Position numbers and translations under genes: made by a program. From NCBI GenBank assembly GCA_040265115.1, contig JBDQGZ010000003.1:1-35520 (forward strand): a stretch of 35,520 nt of DNA, read 5' to 3'. Origin of the DNA: M55B157 sp040265115. Its GTDB lineage: Bacteria > Actinomycetota > Actinomycetes > S36-B12. The notes under the pieces are model-generated. The model did no database searches and had not been told where the DNA came from. It worked only from the letters and a program-made list of their open reading frames with translations. Shown piece after piece: positions 7,880 through 15,261 of the stretch. How positions within the stretch are numbered: the stretch's first letter is position 1; every line of letters starts with the position of its first letter.

Positions 7880-10131
7880 GCGGGTGCCTCGATTCGAACG
7901 ATGATGGATTTCGACGCCGGGGTGTTGCTCTCTGCCGCTGTCGCATCGAGCGGCACCAGGACATTCGCCTCCGGGAAGTAGGCGGCGACGCATCCACGGG
8001 GCGTGGGATAGGCCAGTGCCGTGACCGACGGCATCCGGCGTTCGCCATCCGGGGCGACGCTGACCACGTCGACGACGGCGCCATCCCGCATACCTAGTTC
8101 CTCGAGATCCACGGGGTTGACGAAGATGACATCGCGAGCGTTCTTCACCCCGCGATAGCGATCATCCATGCCATAGATCGTGGTGTTGAACTGGTCGTGC
8201 GAACGCACGGTTTGCAGCAGCAGATGACCCTCGGGGATCTCCAACGCGGTGATCTCGTTCACGGTGAAAACCGCGCGCCCCTCTGCCGTTGCAAAGCGCC
8301 GCTCATCGCGTGGCGGATTGGGAAGAACGAATCCATTCGGCTCGCGCACCCGGGCGTTGAAGTCGGCGAAGCCTGGGACCACCGCCGAGATGTGATCCCG
8401 GATCGCGTCGTAGTCGTTCGCGAGCGAGTTCCAGTCCAACGGCTGATCGCCGAGGACACGCCGTGCGATCTCCACCACGATCGCTGGCTCGCTCAGCAGG
8501 TCATCCGATGCCGGCGAAAGACGTCCGTGCGAGGCATGCACCACGCTCATGGAATCCTCGACTGTGACGAACTGCTCGCCGCCGGACTGCTCGTCACGCT
8601 CGGTCCGCCCGAGGCAGGGCAGGATGAGCGACTCCTGCTCCGCGACGACATGCGACCGGTTGAGTTTCGTCGACACGTGCACGACCAGATCAACCGAACC
8701 GAGGGCAGTCTCGGTGAGCGCGGAGTCGGGCGTCGCCGCCGCGAAATTGCCGCCCATCGCCATGAAGAACCTGACGCGGCCGTCGCGCATCGCTCGAATG
8801 GACTCCACCACATCGAATCCCGGCTCCCTCGGCGAGGCCATCTCGAAGTGCGAGTCGAGGGCGTCGAGAAAGGCCTCCGCCGGACGCTCGTGGATGCCCA
8901 TCGTCCGATCGCCCTGGACATTGCTGTGTCCGCGCACCGGGCACGCTCCCGCCCCGGGGCGCCCGAAGTTGCCGCGCAACAACAGGAAGTTGACGATCTC
9001 GCGGATCGTGGCGACCGCATTGCGATGCTGAGTGAGCCCCATCGCCCAGCACACGATGATCGATCTCGACGACACCACCTGCTCGATGAACGCCTCGATC
9101 GACTCATCCTCGAGTCCGGTCGCCGCAGCGACGAGTCGAGGATCGAGGGACTGCCACTGGGTGCTGGCCGCATCGAAGCCGACCGTTGACTCCTCGACGA
9201 ACCCGCGGTCGATCTCACCGGAGGCCACCAGGCGACGGTTGACCTCGGCGAAGAAGGCGAGATCACCGTTCACCCGGATCGGCAGATGCAAATCACTCAG
9301 TGACGTTCCCGATCCGACGACACCGGAGGGTTTCTGTGGATTCTTGAATCTCAGCAGGCCGGCTTCCGGAAGCGGATTGATGGACACGATGCGCCCGCCC
9401 CGCTTCTTCAACGACTCCAGTGCGGTGAGCATGCGCGGATGATTCGTCCCCGGATTCTGGCCGACGATCACCACGAGATCGGCATGATCGGAGATGTCCT
9501 CGAGCGAGACTGTCCCCTTGCCGATCCCGATGGTCTGGGTCAGCGCGATGCCACTCGACTCATGGCACATATTCGAGCAGTCCGGCAGGTTGTTCGTGCC
9601 CAGCGACCGTGCGAGCAATTGATAGAGGAACGCAGCCTCGTTGCTCGTTCTCCCGCTGGTGTAGAACACTGCCGCATTCGGATCCGGCAGCGCTCGCAAC
9701 TTCTCCGCGATCAGGTCGAAGGCCGCCGACCACTCGATCGGTCGGTAGTGCGTGTCTCCTGGTGCGAGGTGCATCGGCTGTGAGAGGCGACCCTGCGACT
9801 CGAGCCAGTAGCCGGACTGCTGTCGCAGATCGGCGAGGGAATGCTCGGCGAAAAACTTCGCCCCCACCGTGAGCCGAGTCGCCTCCCAGGCAACCGCCTT
9901 CGCACCGTTCTCGCAGAACTCCGCTGTGTGCCGCTTATCAGGATCCGGCCAGGCACAACTCGGGCAGTCGAAACCGCGCTGTTGGTTGACCGATGTCAGC
10001 GCCCGGACCCCGCGAGCGACCCCCATCTGCTCGAGGGCGATGCCGGCCGCAGCGAGCACGCCACGTGTTCCCGCCGCGACATCCTCCGCTCGTCCGCGGT
10101 CCGAAGGATGCGGGGTCGACTGCTGCGCCAC
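7876..10131 (-). CDS. FdhF/YdeP-family molybdopterin oxidoreductase (formate-dehydrogenase-like)
   Basis: A 751-residue protein, the usual size for the FdhF/YdeP group. Near the N-terminus C56-P-S-C59 and C73 are possible iron-sulfur ligands. The segment N-L-P-D-C-S-N-M-C-H-E-S-S-G (residues 181-194) matches the active-site region of formate dehydrogenase H, with C189-H190 in the place of the Sec-His pair; this is a cysteine form with no selenocysteine. Further molybdopterin signatures include V-V-I-V-G-Q-N-P-G-T-N-H-P-R-M and R-G-H-S-N-V-Q-G-D-R-T-M-G, and a C-terminal dinucleotide-binding domain (T-V-R-S-H-D-Q-F-N-T-T). No signal peptide is visible, so it is cytoplasmic. The substrate is unproven: YdeP-type members are linked to acid resistance or electron transfer rather than shown to oxidise formate. 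The divergent fdhD supplies the sulfurtransferase such enzymes need. GTG start set by the leaderless -10 at 10138-10143. Confidence 0.88.
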   Translation of the reverse strand: MAQQSTPHPSDRGRAEDVAAGTRGVLAAAGIALEQMGVARGVRALTSVNQQRGFDCPSCAWPDPDKRHTAEFCENGAKAVAWEATRLTVGAKFFAEHSLADLRQQSGYWLESQGRLSQPMHLAPGDTHYRPIEWSAAFDLIAEKLRALPDPNAAVFYTSGRTSNEAAFLYQLLARSLGTNNLPDCSNMCHESSGIALTQTIGIGKGTVSLEDISDHADLVVIVGQNPGTNHPRMLTALESLKKRGGRIVSINPLPEAGLLRFKNPQKPSGVVGSGTSLSDLHLPIRVNGDLAFFAEVNRRLVASGEIDRGFVEESTVGFDAASTQWQSLDPRLVAAATGLEDESIEAFIEQVVSSRSIIVCWAMGLTQHRNAVATIREIVNFLLLRGNFGRPGAGACPVRGHSNVQGDRTMGIHERPAEAFLDALDSHFEMASPREPGFDVVESIRAMRDGRVRFFMAMGGNFAAATPDSALTETALGSVDLVVHVSTKLNRSHVVAEQESLILPCLGRTERDEQSGGEQFVTVEDSMSVVHASHGRLSPASDDLLSEPAIVVEIARRVLGDQPLDWNSLANDYDAIRDHISAVVPGFADFNARVREPNGFVLPNPPRDERRFATAEGRAVFTVNEITALEIPEGHLLLQTVRSHDQFNTTIYGMDDRYRGVKNARDVIFVNPVDLEELGMRDGAVVDVVSVAPDGERRMPSVTALAYPTPRGCVAAYFPEANVLVPLDATAAESNTPASKSIIVRIEAPA

Positions 10132-10137
10132 CCCCCG

Positions 10138-10155
10138 ATCCTAGGCGCCTAGGGT
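10138..10155. promoter_or_regulatory. Palindromic divergent promoter of the fdhF-like and fdhD genes
   Basis: Only 30 bp separate the two GTG starts (10131 minus, 10162 plus). The centre holds the perfect 14-bp palindrome CCTAGGCGCCTAGG (10140-10153). Each half contributes a -10 hexamer: TAGGAT on the minus strand (10143-10138) and TAGGGT on the plus strand (10150-10155). Each lies exactly 6 nt before its GTG. Both transcripts would be leaderless, and a protein bound to the palindrome would block or balance both promoters. Confidence 0.62.
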
Positions 10156-10161
10156 GGTGGC

Positions 10162-11001
10162 GTGGGCTCGATCGACCGGCGCCGCGTGGTGCGCATCGAC
10201 GGTGAGGAGCGTCGTGCTGCCCGCGGCGACCATGTCGCGGTCGAGGAACCACTCGAGATCCTCGTGGATGGAGCCGTCGTCTCCACGACCATGCGGACCC
10301 CCGGACACGACGTCGAACTCGCCCTGGGCTGGTGTGTCTCCGAGGGAGTCATCGCCGGACTCGATGATCTGGTCACCGCGAAGTCCTGTTTCGAGAAGTC
10401 CCCGAGCCTGGAGGAACTTGACGGGGATGAAGCGCTGCGCCGCGTCGTCGAGGTCAACACCACGCACCGCCGGACCGTTCATGCTCGCTTGCACACGACC
10501 TCGAGCGCCTGCGGCATCTGCGGTAGCGATGCGATCGCGACAACACTCGAGCGATGCTCGACGAGCCTGCCGACCGACCACACCCAGTTCCCCGCACGGG
10601 TGATCCACCAGCTGCCGGCGGCGATGCGAGGGGCGCAACGGCACTTCGATTCCAGCGGAGGCATGCACGCGGCCGCACTGTTCGAGCCCGACGGATCGGT
10701 GGTGTGCGTACGCGAGGACGTCGGTCGCCACAATGCCGTCGACAAGGTCATCGGCTGGGGGCTGCAAAATCTCGGCCTTCCGCTCGCCGGCCTTGGCCTC
10801 CAGGTGAGCGGGCGAGCATCTGCCGAACTCGTGCACAAAGCCGCGATCGCGGGCATCCCCCTGCTCACCGCCGTGTCGGCACCCACGACCCTCGCCGTCG
10901 ATCTCGCTCGCGAAGCCGGGTTGACCCTTGTCGGATTCGTGCGCGACAACTCCTTCAATGTGTATGCCGGCGAGGAGCGGATCTCGACGATCGCGACTTA
11001 G
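10162..11001 (+). CDS. fdhD: FdhD, formate dehydrogenase accessory sulfurtransferase
   Basis: A 279-residue protein of normal FdhD length. FdhD carries sulfur from the cysteine desulfurase IscS to the molybdenum cofactor of formate-dehydrogenase-type enzymes. The sequence shows the family's E-E-P-L-E-I-L-V-D-G start, M-R-T-P-G-H-D-x-E-L-A-L-G-W, the sulfur-carrying C117-G-I-C120 motif in S-S-A-C-G-I-C-G, H-F-D-S-S-G-G-M-H-A-A, R-E-D-V-G-R-H-N-A-V-D-K and V-S-G-R-A-S-x-E-L-V-x-K. It is transcribed away from the FdhF-like oxidoreductase from a shared 30-bp palindromic promoter, which fits joint expression of enzyme and maturation factor. Start GTG at 10162, with -10 TAGGGT 6 nt upstream and no Shine-Dalgarno sequence. 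Confidence 0.95.
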   Translation: MGSIDRRRVVRIDGEERRAARGDHVAVEEPLEILVDGAVVSTTMRTPGHDVELALGWCVSEGVIAGLDDLVTAKSCFEKSPSLEELDGDEALRRVVEVNTTHRRTVHARLHTTSSACGICGSDAIATTLERCSTSLPTDHTQFPARVIHQLPAAMRGAQRHFDSSGGMHAAALFEPDGSVVCVREDVGRHNAVDKVIGWGLQNLGLPLAGLGLQVSGRASAELVHKAAIAGIPLLTAVSAPTTLAVDLAREAGLTLVGFVRDNSFNVYAGEERISTIAT

Positions 11002-11038
11002 CACTCGATGGTTGTTGTGTGCTAACGCACCTTTCAGC

Positions 11039-11044
11039 CATAGT
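11039..11044 (+). promoter_or_regulatory. Probable -10 hexamer CATAGT for the 11051 gene
   Basis: CATAGT keeps the conserved A2 and T6 of actinobacterial -10 elements and ends 6 nt before the ATG at 11051, the same geometry as the clearer leaderless promoters in this window. The 49 bp between fdhD and this gene also contain GTGTG-ctaa-CGCAC, an imperfect inverted repeat that may be a weak terminator or operator. Confidence 0.4.
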
Positions 11045-11050
11045 CCGTTC

Positions 11051-11590
11051 ATGGCAGATGATTCGCACGCGGATGCGATCGAGGTGTCGGCGCTCGCCGG
11101 ACGCGAACGCAGCCTGGCCGGCTTCCTCCTGTCAGGTCGCTGGCCCGCCACGACACGTGAATGGACCCAGGTGCTCGCGATCGCGGTGCGATTCGCCGCG
11201 ATTCCCGGGCTGCTCCCGACCACGACGGTGTTCCGTGCCGTCGAGGAACTCCCCGATGACCCAGAGCCCGGCGCCGTTGGGTTGGTCACCCTGGCTGGCC
11301 CCGTGATCGGCGAGGGTGCACCCGCACCGGGATCCTTGTCCACTCCGCAACCGCCCGCGTTGATCCTGCTGCACCCGCCGTCGGAGACCTCGCCGTCGAC
11401 GCCCGAGGTCGATGGGGTGGCTTCTGGCTGTGTCTTCCTGCCAGGCATGCCGCATCTCGGACTCGATCATCGTGCCGGTTGGATCGAGGCCGAGGCGGAC
11501 GGAAGTGTGACGCGATTGCTCAGCGCGGTGAACGTCGAGGTCACCTCCGATCCCGATCTCGCGGTCCTCGCAACCCTCTGCGCAGCCTGA
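11051..11590 (+). CDS. Uncharacterised protein, 179 residues
   Basis: From ATG 11051 it encodes M-A-D-D-S-H-A-D onward. I prefer this start to an upstream in-frame one at 10928, which would overlap the end of fdhD and is not compositionally convincing. The protein is acidic and soluble, with no signal peptide or membrane helix. The N-terminal third is helix-like (A-G-R-E-R-S-L-A-G-F-L-L-S-G-R-W-P-A-T-T-R-E-W). A Pro/Ser/Thr-rich central stretch (roughly residues 88-120) looks like a flexible linker, and a short C-terminal region follows. I recognise no family. It follows fdhD on the same strand with a 49-bp gap and is convergent with the ThrE-type exporter (13-bp gap). Confidence 0.55.
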   Translation: MADDSHADAIEVSALAGRERSLAGFLLSGRWPATTREWTQVLAIAVRFAAIPGLLPTTTVFRAVEELPDDPEPGAVGLVTLAGPVIGEGAPAPGSLSTPQPPALILLHPPSETSPSTPEVDGVASGCVFLPGMPHLGLDHRAGWIEAEADGSVTRLLSAVNVEVTSDPDLAVLATLCAA

Positions 11591-11603
11591 GCGGGAACGG
11601 GAG

Positions 11604-12902
11604 CTAATCGAGGTCGGCGGGGCTAGGAGTCACGGACGGAATCAAGCGCCCGAAAGCGCTGGCGATAATCATCCCGATGGTAATGGCGACGATGGTCGCC
11701 GCCGCCACGAACAGCACATCGGTTCCATCGCCGATCGTGACCACGGAGGGATTCGTGGTGGAGTCGGCAATATTCCCCGGTTCGAGGGATTGATCCCGAC
11801 CCGCGAAAGTCTCGGTCAGCGCGACAAGGCCCAGGGAACCGGGAACGAGCAACCAGAAGACCGGTTCGAAGAGTGCGAAGGCAGGCATGCCCTTCCGAGT
11901 TCGTCGCTGGAAGACGATGGCGAGGAACAAGGCCGCGGCCGCAGCGACACCGGCGGCGAGCACCGCGTCGATACTGGCGGCGATAGCCGTTTGAACCCCG
12001 TAGGCGACGACGAGTAGCAAAGCGACTATTCGAATGCCACCCCTCGCCTCATTGGACACCATCGACTGTCCGACGGCGAAGACGAGGACTCCGATCCAGG
12101 CGGCCCACCATGGGAGCAGAACCTCGGTGAGGTCACCGAAGTTGTAGTCATCGATCGGGGCCAGGCGCGCGCCGACGAGGACACCGAACGTCAGCACGAG
12201 GATCTGCACGAGCGCATTCATCAGTCGCGAGGAGCCGGAGACGATCTGGCCATTCGCGAGTTCCTGGGTCCCGCGGGTGAGTCCGACACCGGGGATGAGG
12301 GTGATGATGGGTGCAGCGACAGCGCGAATCGGCTGGATCTGTTCATCGAAGAATGAGCCGATGGTGAACACCACGTATGCCGCGACCGCCGCGGCGAAGA
12401 AGGGGACCAGTGCGTTCATCGCCGGTCGCTTCGAGGTCAGGACCAAGGCAAGGGCGACGAAGATGCCGAGAATTCCCGCGATCAGGACACCCCACAGGCT
12501 GATCCTGAAGACCAGCGCAAAGCCGGCCGCCGTGAGGCCATTGGCCAACACCGTCACCCAGACCGGGAAGCGCGCCTTGAGGTGATCGACGGCCTTCAGT
12601 CTCTGCGTCGCCTCGGGTGCTGGGATGTGAGCGACGCTTGCCTGCCGCGCGATGCGATGCACCTCGGCCGCCTGATCGAGGCGCATTGATCCGATATCGC
12701 TTGCGACGATCCGAGCTCGGCCGCCCTCCGCGTCATCGACGAACACCGCATTGGGCAGCACGTAAATCTGCAGATCCGACCGGCCATAGGCGCCGGCAAC
12801 CGCCTTCAGTGTGTCGTCGACCTCATTCACCGGATAGCCGGCCGCGAGCTGGGCACGCCCCAGCGTCGCGATCAGCTCTTCTACGTCATTGGTCTTCTGC
12901 AT
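11604..12902 (-). CDS. ThrE-type threonine/serine exporter family membrane protein
   Basis: A 432-residue protein with the two-part ThrE arrangement. Residues about 1-105 form the cytoplasmic part (E-L-I-A-T-L-G-R-A-Q-L-A-A-G-Y-P-V-N-E-V, then the I-Y-V-L-P-N strand). About ten membrane helices follow. The conserved segment L-I-P-G-V-G-L-T-R-G-T-Q-E-L-A-N-G-Q-I-V-S-G-S-S-R-L (near residues 202-228) is the family signature in the first membrane domain (ThrE, DUF1212), and helices after about residue 265 form the second (ThrE_2). In Corynebacterium, ThrE exports threonine and serine by proton motive force; the substrate here is inferred. Start ATG at 12902, with GAGTAT 6 nt upstream on the minus strand and no Shine-Dalgarno site, so probably leaderless. 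It is divergent from the small gene at 12986. Confidence 0.88.
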   Translation of the reverse strand: MQKTNDVEELIATLGRAQLAAGYPVNEVDDTLKAVAGAYGRSDLQIYVLPNAVFVDDAEGGRARIVASDIGSMRLDQAAEVHRIARQASVAHIPAPEATQRLKAVDHLKARFPVWVTVLANGLTAAGFALVFRISLWGVLIAGILGIFVALALVLTSKRPAMNALVPFFAAAVAAYVVFTIGSFFDEQIQPIRAVAAPIITLIPGVGLTRGTQELANGQIVSGSSRLMNALVQILVLTFGVLVGARLAPIDDYNFGDLTEVLLPWWAAWIGVLVFAVGQSMVSNEARGGIRIVALLLVVAYGVQTAIAASIDAVLAAGVAAAAALFLAIVFQRRTRKGMPAFALFEPVFWLLVPGSLGLVALTETFAGRDQSLEPGNIADSTTNPSVVTIGDGTDVLFVAAATIVAITIGMIIASAFGRLIPSVTPSPADLD

Positions 12903-12985
12903 CGGGTCATACTCTGCCGCATTGCCACGCCGAGATGCGGCAGCATTCCCCTGCTGATGCCGGAATCAGATGCCAGAATGAGGTG

Positions 12986-13309
12986 ATGGGACTGTTCGGC
13001 CGCCGCAAGCGCCACGCCGCCTGGGATCGCGGCTCGACCCGCGAGGACATCAAGCATCTGCAGGCCTTCGTCGACTCCCGCAAGGGGGTGGAGGCCTATG
13101 TCGAGCCGGTGACGATGGCCACGGAGACCACCGTTGTGCTCGTCGCTCACGATGGTGAATGGACCCGTCGGCGCGTGGAAAGTCCGGATGAGGCCCGCCA
13201 GCTCGCCACGAAGTGGGGTATTCCCATCTACGACGCTGCTGTCGTTGGATACCCACCTCGGATGCGTGAATGGACCCGCGCGAACAAGGACCGCCGCGGA
13301 ACGCTGTGA
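12986..13309 (+). CDS. Uncharacterised small protein, 107 residues
   Basis: Begins M-G-L-F-G-R-R-K-R-H-A-A-W. A reading frame continues upstream to 12617, but that part lies antisense to the ThrE-type gene and is not credible. ATG 12986 is preceded by CAGAAT 6 nt upstream, the leaderless spacing used by neighbours. The protein is basic and soluble and probably a single compact alpha/beta domain: helix (T-R-E-D-I-K-H-L-Q-A-F-V-D-S-R), strands (E-A-Y-V-E-P, T-T-V-V-L-V-A-H-D-G-E-W-T-R-R-R), helix (S-P-D-E-A-R-Q-L-A-T-K-W-G-I-P) and a final basic tail (P-P-R-M-R-E-W-T-R-A-N-K-D-R-R). I recognise it only as the style of small conserved actinobacterial proteins and cannot assign a function. Convergent with plsC (39-bp gap). 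Confidence 0.65.
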   Translation: MGLFGRRKRHAAWDRGSTREDIKHLQAFVDSRKGVEAYVEPVTMATETTVVLVAHDGEWTRRRVESPDEARQLATKWGIPIYDAAVVGYPPRMREWTRANKDRRGTL

Positions 13310-13348
13310 GCACCAGCGGTCGTCACTGCAGGGACGTCGCGAGCAGGG

Positions 13349-14065
13349 TCAGCCAACCGGCTCACCCTCACCGACATCATCAGGAGCCGGCGCACTTCCT
13401 CCCAATCGGGCGGGGATGAACCAGGCACCGGAGGCATCGGGATATCGCGCGACGCTCGCATCGAGTGCACCGCGCATCCGATCGCGCAGTTCACTCGTAG
13501 CCGCGTCTATGTCATCACCGGGTTGGATATGCATCGGATCGCCGATGGTGATCACGATGGATTTGCCACGCGACAGGCTCCGATAGCCATAGGAGTAGAT
13601 GCGCGCACCGCCGAGGACGGCCATCGGAAACAGTGGCACTCCGGCATCCATAGCCATCCGCACTGCTCCGGACTTGATCGGCTTGATGTCCATCGAGCGG
13701 CTCATGGTCGCCTCGGGGAACACGCCCACGAGTTCACCAGCCTGCAGAGCCTGCACCGCGACGTCGAAGGCCTGGGAACCAGCACTGCGGTCGACCGGGA
13801 TGTGCTTCATCGCGCGCATGAGCGGACCGGAGACGCGATGGCGGAAAACCGACTGCTTCGCCATGAAGCGCACGAGTCGACGACCGCGACGATCAGCCGG
13901 GATCCCCGCGAGCGCAAAGTCGAGGTAACTGGTGTGGTTGATGGCGAGGACCGCACCACCGGTCATGGGCAGTTTGTCTGCGCCCTGGATGTCGAATCGC
14001 AGGCCGAGGCTGGCGAACACCCCTTTGAAACCCGCGACGATTGATCGATACACCGGCTCTGCCAC
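13349..14065 (-). CDS. PlsC-family 1-acyl-sn-glycerol-3-phosphate acyltransferase
   Basis: A 238-residue protein of typical PlsC length. The catalytic NHX4D motif is N43-H44-T-S-Y-L-D49, followed by block II around residues 80-93 (G-P-L-M-R-A-M-K-H-I-P-V-D-R), block III F-P-E-A-T (116-120) and block IV with V-P-L-F-P-M-A-V (143-150). It transfers an acyl chain to lysophosphatidate to make phosphatidate in the inner leaflet; related actinobacterial members acylate other lipids. The gene is divergent from the ferredoxin-reductase-type gene, with 41 bp between the starts. On the minus strand TAGGTT lies 7 nt before the GTG at 14065, suggesting a leaderless message. Confidence 0.9.
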   Translation of the reverse strand: MAEPVYRSIVAGFKGVFASLGLRFDIQGADKLPMTGGAVLAINHTSYLDFALAGIPADRRGRRLVRFMAKQSVFRHRVSGPLMRAMKHIPVDRSAGSQAFDVAVQALQAGELVGVFPEATMSRSMDIKPIKSGAVRMAMDAGVPLFPMAVLGGARIYSYGYRSLSRGKSIVITIGDPMHIQPGDDIDAATSELRDRMRGALDASVARYPDASGAWFIPARLGGSAPAPDDVGEGEPVG

Positions 14066-14072
14066 GCCCTCG

Positions 14073-14100
14073 AACCTACCCTGATCCAGGCTTATACGGT
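14073..14100. promoter_or_regulatory. Back-to-back -10 elements of plsC and the flavoprotein gene
   Basis: TAGGTT on the minus strand (14078-14073) lies 7 nt from the plsC GTG. TACGGT on the plus strand (14095-14100) lies 6 nt from the ATG at 14107. The two hexamers are only 16 bp apart, so the polymerase footprints overlap and the two genes can hardly be transcribed from the same DNA molecule at the same moment. Confidence 0.55.
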
Positions 14101-14106
14101 GGAGTC

Positions 14107-15261
14107 ATGCCGGCAGAAATCGCGCCCGATGCACAGATCGCGATCGTCGGGGCAGGCCTTGCCGGTCTGCGTACCGCTGAAGCGCTTCGACGTCGTGGAT
14201 TCGCCGGATCCCTCGTGGTCATCGGAGATGAGATCCACCCGCCCTATAACCGCCCGCCGCTGTCGAAGGAAGCACTGGCTGGCGGGGTCGAGTTCGAGGC
14301 CTTGAAGTTCCGTCAGAAGAACTCTGCTATCACCTGGCGGCTGGGTTCGACCGCGATCGGATGCACCCCGGCGGAGGTCCTCCTCGCCGATGGCTCCGCC
14401 GTGCCCTACGACGGATTGGTGATCGCCAGCGGAATCCGGCCCCGTCATCTGCCTGTGCCAGGGCCGCAGCCGTTGAGTCTGCGCACTCTCGACGATGCCG
14501 TGGCCCTGCGCGGTCAGTTCTCCCCCGGAGCCAGCCTGCTCATTGTCGGAGCTGGCTTCATCGGTTGCGAGGTTGCCGCTACCGCGCGCTCGCTGGGGTG
14601 CGAGGTCACCGTCACCGCTTTCGACGCCGAGCCGATGATCACGGCTCTCGGAGTCGAGCTCGCGGCCGCGATGCGCGCGCATCATGAGGCCCACGGGGTT
14701 CGTTTCGTTCTCGGTGTCGGGGTCGCCGAGTTCATGTCCTCAGGCGTAACCCTCGACGACGGGACCGTCCTCGAAGCCGATGTCGTGCTCGAAGCCGTCG
14801 GTTCGGTGCCCAACACCGAGTGGCTTTCCGATCTCGGGCTGGACCTGAGCAATGGAGTGTTGTGCGACAACGACCTCCGGGCTCATGGTGCCGATCGACC
14901 GACGGTGGCCGTCGGCGACATCGCACGGTTCCCGAATCCGCGTTTCGATGATGAACCACGGCGCATCGAGCACTGGAGTATGCCGGCGGACACCGCGCGC
15001 CGTGCGGCCGAGACACTCCTCGCTGACCTCACCGGCTCGCCCGCACCTACGGAACCCTTCGCCCCGATTCCCTCGTTCTGGTCCGATCAGTACGACTGGA
15101 AGTTGGAGTCGCAGGGCATGCCCGCGCTCGGTGATGCGGTGCTCGCAGAAGGATCCTGGGAGGGCGAGTGCATCGTGGAATACCGCCACGATGAACGTCT
15201 TGTCGGCGTGATCGGGGTCAACCGGACCCGAGAGGTGCTCGGCTACCGCGACCAGCTCTAG
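14107..15261 (+). CDS. Ferredoxin-reductase-type FAD/NAD(P)H-dependent oxidoreductase
   Basis: A 384-residue protein. I chose ATG 14107 because TACGGT lies 6 nt before it; an in-frame start at 14041 would overlap plsC and its promoter. The N-terminal FAD-binding GxGxxG is V-G-A-G-L-A-G-L (residues about 15-22), followed by P-P-Y-N-R-P-P-L-S-K-E, the signature of rubredoxin, putidaredoxin and rhodocoxin reductases. The second Rossmann motif, I-V-G-A-G-F-I-G-C-E (about 149-158), binds NAD(P)H. V-A-V-G-D-I-A-R-F-P contacts FAD, and the C-terminal reductase domain contains the usual W-S-D-Q-Y-D-W-K. The enzyme would pass electrons from NAD(P)H to a small [2Fe-2S] ferredoxin serving a P450 or dioxygenase. 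No such partner lies in this window. Its 3' end overlaps the convergent MFS gene by 44 bp. Confidence 0.88.
   Translation: MPAEIAPDAQIAIVGAGLAGLRTAEALRRRGFAGSLVVIGDEIHPPYNRPPLSKEALAGGVEFEALKFRQKNSAITWRLGSTAIGCTPAEVLLADGSAVPYDGLVIASGIRPRHLPVPGPQPLSLRTLDDAVALRGQFSPGASLLIVGAGFIGCEVAATARSLGCEVTVTAFDAEPMITALGVELAAAMRAHHEAHGVRFVLGVGVAEFMSSGVTLDDGTVLEADVVLEAVGSVPNTEWLSDLGLDLSNGVLCDNDLRAHGADRPTVAVGDIARFPNPRFDDEPRRIEHWSMPADTARRAAETLLADLTGSPAPTEPFAPIPSFWSDQYDWKLESQGMPALGDAVLAEGSWEGECIVEYRHDERLVGVIGVNRTREVLGYRDQL

Noticed and set aside
9550..9600. Selenocysteine in the FdhF-like protein
   Set aside because: The position that holds Sec in formate dehydrogenase H is a normal Cys followed by His (C189-H190), with no in-frame TGA.
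10141..11448. Minus-strand open frame across fdhD and the 11051 gene
   Set aside because: It covers two plus-strand genes and their promoters and has no recognisable motif.
12617..12985. N-terminal extension of the 107-residue gene at 12986
   Set aside because: The upstream part is antisense to the ThrE-type exporter and has Arg/Pro-rich shadow composition; a leaderless -10 lies at the right place for ATG 12986.
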